From Luxibacter massiliensis (lineage in GTDB: Bacteria; Bacillota; Clostridia; Lachnospirales; Lachnospiraceae): a stretch of 64,000 bases of DNA. Below, piece by piece: positions 53,693-61,720 of the stretch. Below the pieces are notes generated by a model. That model saw only the letters and a program-made list of their open reading frames with translations, was not told where the DNA came from and searched no databases. The position numbers were made by a program, and so were the translations under genes. The stretch is taken from assembly GCF_900604355.1 (NCBI RefSeq), contig NZ_UWOE01000001.1, positions 3,162,001 through 3,226,000 on the forward strand, given 5' to 3'. Every line of letters begins with the position of its first letter. Position 1 is the first letter of the stretch.

Positions 53693-54505
53693 ATGTTTAG
53701 AATAGGTGAATTTTCAAAGCTGACACAAGTATCTATTCGTATGCTTCGATATTATGATGAAGTGGGACTGTTGAAACCAGCAGAAGTCGATAAATGGACG
53801 GGACACCGAATGTACTCTGTAACTCAAATCCCCCGTCTGAACAGAATATTGTATTTGCGTGACAGTGGCTTTCTTGTTTCTGAAATTGCGCTTGCGCTTG
53901 AAATGAATGATCGTTTACTTCTTGAAACCCTTGAAAAAAAGCGATTAGAAATCGAGCAGACAATACAAAACGAGCAGGAGAAAATACGGAAAATTGCGAT
54001 AGCAAAAAGCGAGATACAAGAAAACAAAGGGGAACTTCATTACAATATTTCCATTAAGGCGATACCAGAGTATCAAGTGTTATCTTTGCGTAGAGTTGTT
54101 CCGACATATTACTCCGAGGGTGATTTATGGAATGAACTTTCTGCTTTTGCCAAAGAGCAGAAAATAGAAATGTCCAATCATACATTTTCCGTTTATCACG
54201 ACACAGAATATAAGGAACAAAATGTAGATATTGAGTTATGCGTTCCTGTAAATAAGTTATGCAAAGATATTGCTCCATTCTGTTTCCGCACGATTGAGCC
54301 TGTACCTGTTATGGCCTGTACGATGGTGTATGGTGATTTTTCAAATATCAAAGGAGCGTATATTGCTTTTGCTGAATGGCTGCAAAAAAACAGTGAATAT
54401 CGAATGTCCAATCCTATGCGCCAAATTGTACATAGAGGGGCATGGAATGAAAGTAATCCGGCAAAGTACCTGACTGAAATACAAATACCTTTGGAATTAA
54501 AGTAG
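53693..54505 (+). CDS. MerR-family regulator with GyrI-like ligand domain
   Basis: 270 residues. N-terminal MerR HTH (FRIGEFSKLTQVSIRMLRYYDEVGLLKPAEVDKWTGHRMYS), coiled-coil dimer helix (75-115), C-terminal GyrI-like/effector-binding domain (ISIKAIPEYQVLSLRRVVPTYYSEGDLWNEL; IQIPLELK). Multidrug-responding activator type (BmrR-like). Start of the cargo operon read to the right with TrmO-like and GNAT genes. Confidence 0.9.
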   Translation: MFRIGEFSKLTQVSIRMLRYYDEVGLLKPAEVDKWTGHRMYSVTQIPRLNRILYLRDSGFLVSEIALALEMNDRLLLETLEKKRLEIEQTIQNEQEKIRKIAIAKSEIQENKGELHYNISIKAIPEYQVLSLRRVVPTYYSEGDLWNELSAFAKEQKIEMSNHTFSVYHDTEYKEQNVDIELCVPVNKLCKDIAPFCFRTIEPVPVMACTMVYGDFSNIKGAYIAFAEWLQKNSEYRMSNPMRQIVHRGAWNESNPAKYLTEIQIPLELK

Positions 54506-54545
54506 TAATGTCCTGCAGAAATGCAGGGCATTTTTATTTTCCCTC

Positions 54546-54607
54546 TTGTATCTCACATGATGTGAGGTATTATACTGAACCCACAACGAAAAACAGGAGG
54601 TTCAGTA
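54546..54607 (+). promoter_or_regulatory. Promoter with palindrome and start-site hairpin
   Basis: TTGTAT (54546-54551), 16-nt spacer holding palindrome CTCACATGATGTGAG, TATTAT (54568-54573). Further, TACTGAACC (54573-54581) pairs with GGTTCAGTA (54599-54607), covering the ribosome-binding site and ATG of the following gene, so local folding could limit translation if the RNA starts early enough. Confidence 0.6.
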
Positions 54608-55083
54608 TGAACGATTATCAATTAAAACCTATTGGAAAGGTGAAGAATGATGACAATGGAGCATTTATCGAACTGGAGCCGGAATATATCCCCGGACTGC
54701 AAGCATTGGAGGGATTTAGGCATATCAATGTAGTATGGTGGTTCAGTGATTGTGATAATCAATCAGACAGAAACATATTGCAAACCGATCAACCCTATAA
54801 AAATGCACCATCAGTAATGGGTGTTTTCGCCACAAGGTCGCCCGCCCGTCCTAACCCTATTGCATTAACAACATCAGAAATTATCAGTATTGATCTTAAC
54901 AGGGGAATTATTCGGCTTACTTTTATTGACGCGAACGACAACACTCCCGTATTGGATATAAAGCCATATACGCCGAGTTTTGACAGAGTGGAGACCCCCG
55001 GCGTTCCCGTATGGTGCAGCGAATGGCCGAGAAGCACAGAAGCATCCGGCTGCTTTAATTGGGAACAAGTATTCAATTTCTAA
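54607..55083 (+). CDS. TrmO-type tRNA methyltransferase (t6A37 N6-methylation)
   Basis: 158 residues from ATG 54607 (CAGGAGG). TrmO/TsaA beta-barrel fold: LKPIGKVKNDD, PGLQALEGFRHINVVWWFS, PSVMGVFATRSPARPNPIALTTSEI (the family's signature RSPxRPNPIGL-like block), and VLDIKPYTPSFD. Methylates N6-threonylcarbamoyladenosine in tRNA. Substrate in this branch not proven. Chromosomal copies are usual, so this is a passenger version. Confidence 0.88.
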   Translation: MNDYQLKPIGKVKNDDNGAFIELEPEYIPGLQALEGFRHINVVWWFSDCDNQSDRNILQTDQPYKNAPSVMGVFATRSPARPNPIALTTSEIISIDLNRGIIRLTFIDANDNTPVLDIKPYTPSFDRVETPGVPVWCSEWPRSTEASGCFNWEQVFNF

Positions 55084-55092
55084 GGGGGCTTT

Positions 55093-55671
55093 ATGAAACT
55101 ACAAGATTATATTCAGAACAAACCGATACTTGATACAGAAAGGCTCCTATTACGTCCTTTGCAGTATGATGATATTGATGATTTGAAAGAATGGTTGGGC
55201 GACAAATCGTTGTATCAATATTGGGGGAAACGTCCCGGAAAAAGTGACTTAAACCCGGAATTGTTATTTCAAAAAAAGGAACGACCTACAAAGAGCTTTC
55301 ATTGGGGAATCGTTTATAAAAAGGACAATAAAGTAATTGGTGAGATGTGGGTATATCTCATTGAAAATGATCGTATGGCAAAGGTGGCGTTCCGACTTTC
55401 CCCGATTTATCAAGGAAATGGGCTTATGGCAGAAGCATTAACTGAAGTAGTGATTTTCTGTTTTGAAAAAATAGAATTGCAACGATTATGGGCTGATGTC
55501 CATGTTCTAAATATCGCGTCATATAAAACACTGGAAAAAGCAGGGTTTAAGCGTGAGGGACATATCCGCGACGGTAAAATGGTGAATACCTATTGCGATT
55601 ACTATTTATACGGTATGACGAGAACCGATTATTATGAAACAAAGGGTATGACACAGCTACAAAGCAGGTAA
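55093..55671 (+). CDS. GNAT acetyltransferase (RimJ/RimL-like)
   Basis: 192 residues with LDTERLLLRPLQYDDIDDL, AFRLSPIYQGNGLMAEALTEVVIFCF (acetyl-CoA loop, Q-x-N-G-x-M/A), and NIASYKTLEKAGFKREGHIRDG. The group modifies N-termini or small molecules such as aminoglycosides or toxins. Follows the TrmO-like gene by 9 nt. Confidence 0.92.
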   Translation: MKLQDYIQNKPILDTERLLLRPLQYDDIDDLKEWLGDKSLYQYWGKRPGKSDLNPELLFQKKERPTKSFHWGIVYKKDNKVIGEMWVYLIENDRMAKVAFRLSPIYQGNGLMAEALTEVVIFCFEKIELQRLWADVHVLNIASYKTLEKAGFKREGHIRDGKMVNTYCDYYLYGMTRTDYYETKGMTQLQSR

Positions 55672-55997
55672 TAAAAAAAACGTTGTTGTGGTGGCGGAAT
55701 TTTCATGTGCCCAAACAAAATAAAGGTAGTCTACAGCAGCCCTTTTTCATGCCACATTTACCGAGTATGTACTACCATGTAAATCAACTTCATAATACTT
55801 CTATATTCGCCCGGTTGGCCTACGACCTGCCGGGCGAAATTTGTTGTTTTCTGCGGTCTGCTCTATACCCTGAAAATCATTTCAAAAAATTTCCCCAGAG
55901 GAGGCGTTTAGCGGGCAGGCAGACATCGTGTCCTCTCTAATCCTATTACGGGTTTTTCTCCCACAAAGAAAGAATAAGAGCCATTCCATATTACTTG
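55672..55997. other. Intergenic region with convergent terminator
   Basis: No gene seen. Contains hairpin TTCGCCCGG (55806-55814) / CCGGGCGAA (55830-55838) followed by TTTGTTGTTTT on the plus strand, terminating the GNAT transcript before the convergent ABC operon. Confidence 0.75.
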
Positions 55998-56741
55998 TTA
56001 CTCCCATCTGAAAAAGCGAAAAGACACACCGATACAAATGACAGCAAGTACCGCCATGACAATAAGCGGAACAAAAATATTTTCGATTGGAAGTCCTAAC
56101 GAAGCAGCTTTCAAAATCTTTATCCCCTGTGTCAAAGGCAGAATATCCGCTATCTTTTGCAATGCACTCGGCATTACCTCATACGGCAGGGTTGCTCCAG
56201 AAAAAATAAGCATTGGGAAATAGAGCAGGCTTGCAATTACGCTCGCTGTCTGAGAGTTGGGAGATATTCCCCCAACCATCATTCCGATGCTGAATATGGA
56301 GAGCATTACCAATATATATCCGCCAAGGAAAGCAGGCAGAGAACCAAGCAGGTGGAAGCCAAAAAAGAGTGTGGATACTATATAGAGCAATACAAGCGAT
56401 ACAACGGAATAAATTGTGTAAATCATCACCTGTACTGCTAAAATCATTGCAGGACTAACGGGTGTTACTTTAAAGCGTTTCAATATTTTTCTGCTTCGGT
56501 AATCGGATACCACAAGAGGCAACCCCATAACGCCGCCTGCACAAATCGCAATCGTTGACAAAGCTCCAAAGGACTGATCGAGAAATGTGTACTCTGCACC
56601 TTCAAAAGCTGGTTTGTCGCCGTAAATAACGCCAAGTATAATCAAAACCACGAGTGGAATACAGATTGCAAATATGACCATGTTCATATCCCTCAGTGAC
56701 AGTTTCATTTCGTTTTTCAGCATTGTTTTAAATGTTCTCAT
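55998..56741 (-). CDS. ABC-2 type permease
   Basis: 247 residues with six predicted helices (MNMVIFAICIPLVVLIILGV; LSTIAICAGGVMGLPLVV; VMIYTIYSVVSLVLLYIV; AFLGGYILVMLSIFSIGMMVGGISP; etc.). Its start overlaps the ATPase gene end by 14 nt. Typical drug/antimicrobial-peptide exporter permease. Confidence 0.9.
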   Translation of the reverse strand: MRTFKTMLKNEMKLSLRDMNMVIFAICIPLVVLIILGVIYGDKPAFEGAEYTFLDQSFGALSTIAICAGGVMGLPLVVSDYRSRKILKRFKVTPVSPAMILAVQVMIYTIYSVVSLVLLYIVSTLFFGFHLLGSLPAFLGGYILVMLSIFSIGMMVGGISPNSQTASVIASLLYFPMLIFSGATLPYEVMPSALQKIADILPLTQGIKILKAASLGLPIENIFVPLIVMAVLAVICIGVSFRFFRWE

Positions 56742-57462
56742 TTTCGCTTACCCCCTCGTCAGAATACCATAAGTACGCATCTTCAAATTTGTCATAAGGA
56801 CTGCCTGCAATGGCTTCTTCTACTGTTCCATAAAAGACGGCTTTCCCCTTTTTTAGTATGCAGATTGTGTCGCATAATGCTTCTACCTCATCCATAAAAT
56901 GCGAGGTCAGAAAAATGGTCAGTCCTTTTTCTTTGAGGTCAGATAAGATTTTCCATACCTCTCGTCTGGCTTTTGCGTCAAGCCCCGTGGTCAGCTCGTC
57001 CAGAAAAACAACTTTAGGCTGCGGTATCAAAGCCAAAACAATAAACAGCTTTTGCCGCTGTCCTCCTGAAAGCTCCTTTACCATACTTTTTGCTTTATCA
57101 AAGATGCCAAACTGTTTCAGAAGTTCCCCATAATCTGCAGCATTCTTATAGAGCGACTGTGTTACTTCGCACAATTCGGAAACCGTCACTTTATCTTGAT
57201 AATTCGCTTCCTGGAATTGAACACCGACATTTTCAAAAAGCTGTTTTCTTTGCAGGAGTGGGGCCATCCCTAAAATGGAAACCGTACCTGCATCGGGTTT
57301 TCTTGTGCCTAACATACATTCGATTGTGGTGCTTTTTCCTGCACCGTTTGCCCCAAGCAGCCCGAAGACCGAACCTTGTGTTACTGACAAATCCAAGCCC
57401 TGCACGGCATTCAATCTGCCATAAGATTTTGAAAGTTGTTTTACGCTGATGATTTCTTCCAT
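56728..57462 (-). CDS. ABC transporter ATP-binding protein
   Basis: 244 residues from ATG 57462 (AAGGAGGACAGGTTG). Walker A GANGAGKST, signature LSGGQRQKL, Walker B VVFLDELTTGLD, H-loop TSHFMDE. Pairs with the permease. Promoter upstream has a 19-bp spacer (57496-57526) suited to the MerR-type activator encoded just upstream. Confidence 0.93.
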   Translation of the reverse strand: MEEIISVKQLSKSYGRLNAVQGLDLSVTQGSVFGLLGANGAGKSTTIECMLGTRKPDAGTVSILGMAPLLQRKQLFENVGVQFQEANYQDKVTVSELCEVTQSLYKNAADYGELLKQFGIFDKAKSMVKELSGGQRQKLFIVLALIPQPKVVFLDELTTGLDAKARREVWKILSDLKEKGLTIFLTSHFMDEVEALCDTICILKKGKAVFYGTVEEAIAGSPYDKFEDAYLWYSDEGVSENENI

Positions 57463-57495
57463 CAACCTGTCCTCCTTTTTCGTTTTTACCACATT

Positions 57496-57537
57496 ATTTT
57501 AGCAGTTCAAAAAAGGTTGGTGTAAAGGTGGAGGGTT
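57496..57537 (-). promoter_or_regulatory. MerR-type promoter of the ABC operon
   Basis: Minus strand TTTACA (57526-57521), 19-bp spacer, TAAAAT (57501-57496). The 20-mer at 57518-57537 matches that upstream of the regulator gene (58331-58350) at 18 of 20 positions, and there TTAACA (58339-58334) and TATGCT (58314-58309) are also 19 bp apart. Long spacers are the hallmark of MerR-activated promoters. Confidence 0.8.
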
Positions 57538-58285
57538 AGGAAAATATACTTTTCATATCATTAAGAATGCCTATCATTTTCTTGGCATTTTCCGCTGCCT
57601 TTTGCAATGAGATAATCAGTCTGTCGCATACGGATATAATATCCGTATCGTCTTTTGGAGTATTAAGTACCCGTTTTATATTGGTATGAGGGTCGTCTGA
57701 GAGCGCATGGAGCATACGCAGGATTGCTTCCAATGAATAATTGGCACACCGAAGTGATCTTATTATTTTTAATCGCTTTATGTCTTCGTCTGTGTAATAG
57801 CGATAGCCATTTTGTTTACGTTTTATTCGCATCAGCCCGTTTAGTTCCCAATTTCGGAGTGTATCCATGGAAATATTCAGATATTCCGAAACTTCTTTAC
57901 GTTTCAAGCAAAGCGGCGGTGTTTCGGATATTGCTCTTCCCTCTAAAATCTGCCGTGTTATAGCAATGGCTTCTTCCGCATTTCTTACTTCCTTTTGTAT
58001 CTGACTCAGATATTCATTTGCCAAAACAAGTGCTTGATCAAAGTCTTTCTTTGCTGAAACCTTAACCGTTTCCACAATCTTTTTTCTCAGTCCGTTCTGA
58101 AGGACCTCTATTTGAAATGCGGTACGGGCAAGCCGAAACTGTTCGATATGAAAATCGGTAAATACACGATAACCGTTTGCTTTACGTTCTGCCTTTGGTA
58201 TCAATTCCCATTCTTCATAAAGCCGTACAGTATTCGGATGTATGCCTATAATCTTTGCTACTTCCGAAGTAGTATATGTATTCAT
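57536..58285 (-). CDS. MerR-family regulator with two MerR DNA-binding domains
   Basis: 249 residues from ATG 58285 (ACGGAGGTGGTTACAA). First HTH_MerR at 1-70 (YTTSEVAKIIGIHPNTVRLYEEWELIPKAERKANGYRVFTDFHIEQF), a helical middle, second HTH at about 130-200 (KRKEVSEYLNISMDTLRNWELNGLMRIKRKQNGYRYYTDEDIKRL), short C-terminal helix. Most MerR proteins have a single such domain. Likely activates the ABC operon and itself. Confidence 0.9.
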   Translation of the reverse strand: MNTYTTSEVAKIIGIHPNTVRLYEEWELIPKAERKANGYRVFTDFHIEQFRLARTAFQIEVLQNGLRKKIVETVKVSAKKDFDQALVLANEYLSQIQKEVRNAEEAIAITRQILEGRAISETPPLCLKRKEVSEYLNISMDTLRNWELNGLMRIKRKQNGYRYYTDEDIKRLKIIRSLRCANYSLEAILRMLHALSDDPHTNIKRVLNTPKDDTDIISVCDRLIISLQKAAENAKKMIGILNDMKSIFS

Positions 58286-58485
58286 TTGTAACCACCTCCG
58301 TTCTGTTAAGCATACCATATATAAAAAGTATGGTGTTAAAGTGGAGGGTTTATTATAGCAAAATTTCTTTGTATTCGCAAATATGCCAACGCCGACAAAT
58401 GGTTCAACTCACAAGTCCACTGATTCTGTATCTTTGCATCTGGCTCGGATTCAGCCCATGGAAACAGGCCCCTCAAGGCGCAAAA

Positions 58486-58597
58486 AACGGTGCAATCATC
58501 AGACTGCACCGCTTTTTCATTCTACTTTAGAACATTGGATCAGAAGCGTATTCTGCTTCTCCCTGATTCTCCTGATACTGCGGGTTTTCCTGTGCCT
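58486..58597. repeat. Right copy of the flanking direct repeat
   Basis: Counterpart of 53402-53513, containing terminator GCGGTGCA/TGCACCGC and the C-terminal codons of the gene at 58527-59192. The intact gene end is here, so this is the ICE's original copy. Confidence 0.85.
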
Positions 58598-59192
58598 GTG
58601 CTGTTCGCTGGCTGCTCGGATGATATTGGTTTGCATACCATGCACCCAGCCATGCTGAATAGTGCAGTCTTGTCGTAAGCAGCAGTTCACTGAATGTTTC
58701 AAATGTCATACTGACTGCCACATGATTTTCCGGCTTGCTTCCGAACTTGGGAACGATTAAACCTTTCTGATCTGTTTCACCAGGCCCGCTGTCCGCTACA
58801 AACAAGAAATCCGATTTGCTTCCTGCCAATAGCTGTGCTGTTCTGGACAGGCTTTTTCCATCTGCCCGAGAACGCCCGTATTTTGCAAGCTTTTCGGCAG
58901 AAGTGCCACCCAGGCACTGATAAAGCGGTGTTTTATCCCCGCTTGTCTTCTTATTCTTCAGCAGATAACGAAGTTCCCCGCCTTCCAGCTTGCGGCATAA
59001 TTCCAGAAACTCGTCCACCGCAATGTAAATATGGATGTTGTTTGTCTGCCGTTGTCCAATCGGACGGCTCAGATCGTAGGTCGCAAAAGCAAGATGAATT
59101 CTCCCAATCTCAAAAGCGTCATTCAGGCTCTCCACAAAGCAGTTGCGAGCATCCTTTCGGATAATCTGATGCTGGTTACGATCCTCATTCAT
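58527..59192 (-). CDS. Hypothetical ICE protein, 221 aa
   Basis: Conserved-looking soluble protein (MNEDRNQHQIIRKDARNCFV; HIYIAVDEFLELCRKLEGGELRYLLKN; FLFVADSGPGETDQKGLIVPKFGSKPENHVAVSMTFETFSELLLTTRLHYSAWLGAWYANQY). Gln-rich tail ends EYASDPMF. I do not know the family; it may be a relaxosome or ssDNA accessory factor. Its end was duplicated at the cargo's far border. Overlaps the next gene by 8 nt. Confidence 0.75.
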   Translation of the reverse strand: MNEDRNQHQIIRKDARNCFVESLNDAFEIGRIHLAFATYDLSRPIGQRQTNNIHIYIAVDEFLELCRKLEGGELRYLLKNKKTSGDKTPLYQCLGGTSAEKLAKYGRSRADGKSLSRTAQLLAGSKSDFLFVADSGPGETDQKGLIVPKFGSKPENHVAVSMTFETFSELLLTTRLHYSAWLGAWYANQYHPSSQRTAQAQENPQYQENQGEAEYASDPMF

Positions 59193-59916
59193 ATGCTCTA
59201 CCGCCTTCCTTTATGGGCGCCATCTGCAGCAGTGCAGTGATTTCCCGGACATTCTTTTCAAACTGCGGCAGAAATTCCTGATCAGTTTCATAATGCAGAT
59301 ATAAGCCGACAAAAGCCGCTGTCCATGACAGCTCCATGATACGCCCACTGGCCGTCTTTTCCGCTTCACGGAAAAACTGCCCGAATTCCATGATTGCCTG
59401 CTGCCACTTGACAAAAAACTCATCCTCCAGTGACATTCCAAACTCTCCAAGCCATTCCCGCACCGTATGGGTTTCAGCATTATCACCGCACCCAGGATTA
59501 GTAAAAATATACTGTATCTGGCTTGCTGAAATTTTCTCTGAAGGATTTGAATCCTTTTCAAACATCAAGCATCTTCCTATCGGGAACAGAGCACATACCG
59601 CCGGTTTTGCCTTATGGACAGAGCATTTTCTGTCTTTCAGCAGCGGGCATCTTTTTATGGATCCACGGGGCTTCAATCTAACTATGGGCATACGGGAATC
59701 GCAGCCGACATAAGTTTCGCAGTAGGTTTTAAACAGTTTTGCGGTCGTTATCCCAAGCTCCTTTGCCATGTTATAGATATCTCGCGGCGTCAAAAGGATA
59801 TCCTCCCGATTGATGCAGCATTTGCCGCACATGGTGCAGTGAAACGGAAACGGCTCATCCACACCGATCTTCATTGCCTCAAAATTGTCTACGATATTTT
59901 TTAGTCTTTCATCCAT
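59185..59916 (-). CDS. YkgJ-family cysteine cluster protein
   Basis: 243 residues. FHCTMCGKCCINRED near 25-40 and RCPLLKDRKCSVHKAKPAVCALFPIG near 88-113, with the CxxCxxCC + CxxxxxxxC...C pattern thought to bind Zn or an Fe-S cluster. Family members include a flagellin methylase-like group; function here unknown. AGGAGGAAATACC before ATG. Confidence 0.88.
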   Translation of the reverse strand: MDERLKNIVDNFEAMKIGVDEPFPFHCTMCGKCCINREDILLTPRDIYNMAKELGITTAKLFKTYCETYVGCDSRMPIVRLKPRGSIKRCPLLKDRKCSVHKAKPAVCALFPIGRCLMFEKDSNPSEKISASQIQYIFTNPGCGDNAETHTVREWLGEFGMSLEDEFFVKWQQAIMEFGQFFREAEKTASGRIMELSWTAAFVGLYLHYETDQEFLPQFEKNVREITALLQMAPIKEGGRAYE

Positions 59917-59939
59917 GGTATTTCCTCCTAAAAATAATT

Positions 59940-59962
59940 AAGGCGCCGGATTCCGACGCCTT
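59940..59962 (-). terminator. Hairpin between the two YkgJ genes
   Basis: AAGGCGTCGG / CCGGCGCCTT stem (one mismatch) followed by AATTATTTTT on the minus strand. Confidence 0.65.
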
Positions 59963-59989
59963 GTTGTTGTGTCATACTGACTTGAAAAT

Positions 59990-60670
59990 TTAGTTGTCTT
60001 TGTCATTTGCCATTTTGCGCAGAACCTCCAGCAGCTTATCGTTATTGCTTTTAAACTGTGAAAGGAAAGACTTATCCAGATCGTAATCCGAATACTTGTA
60101 GAAAAGGAACATCATCACGGCCCTTGTCCGGTTATGCTCAGGAATCTTCTTCAGTAATTTTTCTATCTCCTGTGCTGAACCAATATCCGTGTTCAAAAAT
60201 TCAAAATCCTGTTTACTACAGCGCTTTTGAATCCATTTTTTCACGGACATCTGCGGACCCGAATAGTGTAGTGGCTGCTCCATACTGAGATACTGTTCAT
60301 ACCCGCCAAGTTCATATGGTCCGACAGCAATAGGATATGTACGGCATGCCCGCGGATGAACAGAATGAATCGTACACCGATTATCTTTCAGAAAAATGCA
60401 CGCATCATCCGCTCCAACCGTTTTCAGCATAAATACCGTATACCCGTTTTCACTAAGTAAGACAGGCTCTGCATAGGCAGCAAGCACATCTTCCACACAG
60501 CTCACATTTTCACCTTTGTCCCTCAGATGTTTGGCAAGCCGAAAAGCATCCAGACTCTCCAGCGGCACGCTTTCCTTGACATGCCGGCAGCAAGCGCCGC
60601 ACATCCTGCATTTGAATGGAAATCGGTCTGACAGATTGACAGGAATCATTTTTGTCATAAATTCTTTCAT
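59990..60670 (-). CDS. YkgJ-family cysteine cluster protein, second copy
   Basis: 226 residues from ATG 60670 (GAGGAGGACGT). FKCRMCGACCRHVKES near 20, CIFLKDNRCTIHSVHPRACRTYPIA near 90-115, the same cysteine layout as the neighbour but about 30% alike by eye. A second cluster protein beside the first suggests a paired role. Confidence 0.88.
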   Translation of the reverse strand: MKEFMTKMIPVNLSDRFPFKCRMCGACCRHVKESVPLESLDAFRLAKHLRDKGENVSCVEDVLAAYAEPVLLSENGYTVFMLKTVGADDACIFLKDNRCTIHSVHPRACRTYPIAVGPYELGGYEQYLSMEQPLHYSGPQMSVKKWIQKRCSKQDFEFLNTDIGSAQEIEKLLKKIPEHNRTRAVMMFLFYKYSDYDLDKSFLSQFKSNNDKLLEVLRKMANDKDN

Positions 60671-60683
60671 ACGTCCTCCTCGC

Positions 60684-60896
60684 TTACCAGATATCCCGAC
60701 ACGGCACAAACTCCACAACGGTATCTTCGGCAATCGGCGTATCCGGCTCTCCATCAAACTCATTGTTGTATTTCGTACAGATATTCGGTTTCCAGCCTTT
60801 GCGTGGATCCACATCCACATACAGCCGGCCTTCTGATTCATAAACCGGTCTGTCCCAGCTGTCGCGCCCTTTATAGTTCAATATCAGCTTCTTCAT
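60684..60896 (-). CDS. Hypothetical ICE protein, 70 aa
   Basis: MKKLILNYKGRDSWDRPVYE followed by SEGRLYVDVDPRKGWKPNICTKYNNEFDGEPDTP. Small acidic beta-rich protein common in element operons of this type. GAAAGGATACAATC before ATG. Function unknown. Confidence 0.72.
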   Translation of the reverse strand: MKKLILNYKGRDSWDRPVYESEGRLYVDVDPRKGWKPNICTKYNNEFDGEPDTPIAEDTVVEFVPCRDIW

Positions 60897-60916
60897 GATT
60901 GTATCCTTTCTGCGCC

Positions 60917-61294
60917 CTACAGGCGCCCCAAATCAGCTTTTTCCTTTTCAAACGCAATCTCCTCAAACCCGAACCGGTCGCAGAAGTAAAACCTGCTTTC
61001 CTTTTCGGAACGGATGACCTCGACTACATCTGACATGGTCATGGACCGTCCACGGAAGCCTTCCGGATGCGATACGTTAAAACGTACATATACCGCTTCC
61101 AGTTCGGCAAGTTCTTGATCCATTTTGTTTTTGGCATTCCGGGGCACGGCAATGTCCAAATCCCCGCTGAATACTGCTTCGTAAATCTCAGCCGGGACAT
61201 GTCCGCCGCTTGCCGCCCGGATGCTTCTCAGATCGCTGAATATCAAGTATCTGTTTTCCGGTTCCGGGATGATTTGATACAACGTGATTTTCAT
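60917..61294 (-). CDS. YodL-domain protein
   Basis: 125 residues: MKITLYQIIPEPENRYLIFS, then VYVRFNVSHPEGFRGRSMTMSDVVEVIRSEK, matching the YodL domain that is fused to ICE methylase/helicase proteins in other elements. Here free-standing. Stop overlaps the next gene's frame by 4 nt. Confidence 0.82.
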   Translation of the reverse strand: MKITLYQIIPEPENRYLIFSDLRSIRAASGGHVPAEIYEAVFSGDLDIAVPRNAKNKMDQELAELEAVYVRFNVSHPEGFRGRSMTMSDVVEVIRSEKESRFYFCDRFGFEEIAFEKEKADLGRL

Positions 61295-61720
61295 GATGGT
61301 ATCCCCCTTTCTGCGCAGAGCTCATCTGTCTTCAAGAGCTGCAGACAGTATGGGGGCATACAATCTCCTTCCCCTGGGAAGATATTGTTCGCATCCGGTA
61401 TAATGACCCGCAAAACCTTGCGCCCGGTTTCCTCATACTCATCCAAGCGCACATCGCAGTCTTCATAAATTCCGAAAACCATATCTCCAGACCGGAAGCG
61501 TTCTCCAGATTGAACTCTTAGCCCCAAAGTATTGAGGATTCGTCCAATCTCCTCCGTCGGCAAAAAAAAGTACCATTTGGAAATCCAAGTGTCCATAGCG
61601 TTCCAGCCCGTGGGTGTGGGCATTGCACATATAGGGCAAAAAGTCTGTTTCTACCTCACCACATTCATCGCAGGCGCCATTGGCCACCAGATGGATGAGC
61701 CAGTCAATTTTCTGATCCAT
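61291..61720 (-). pseudogene. DUF4262-like/unknown ICE protein, split by T8 tract
   Basis: Two overlapping frames form one protein: MDQKIDWLIHLVANGACDEC...HTHGLERYGHLDFQMVLF from ATG 61720, then LPTEEIGRILNTLGLRVQSGERFRSGDMVFGIYEDCDVRLDEYEETGRKVLRVIIPD to 61291. The join is in an A8 run (T8 on the coding strand, 61562-61569); seven T would keep it in frame (CTT TTT TTG CCG). Sequencing error, slipped-strand phase switch or programmed frameshift cannot be told apart here. Confidence 0.75.

Noticed and set aside
58383..58678. Plus-strand ORFs over the terminator/repeat
   Set aside because: They overlap the duplicated 3' end and terminator of a minus-strand gene.
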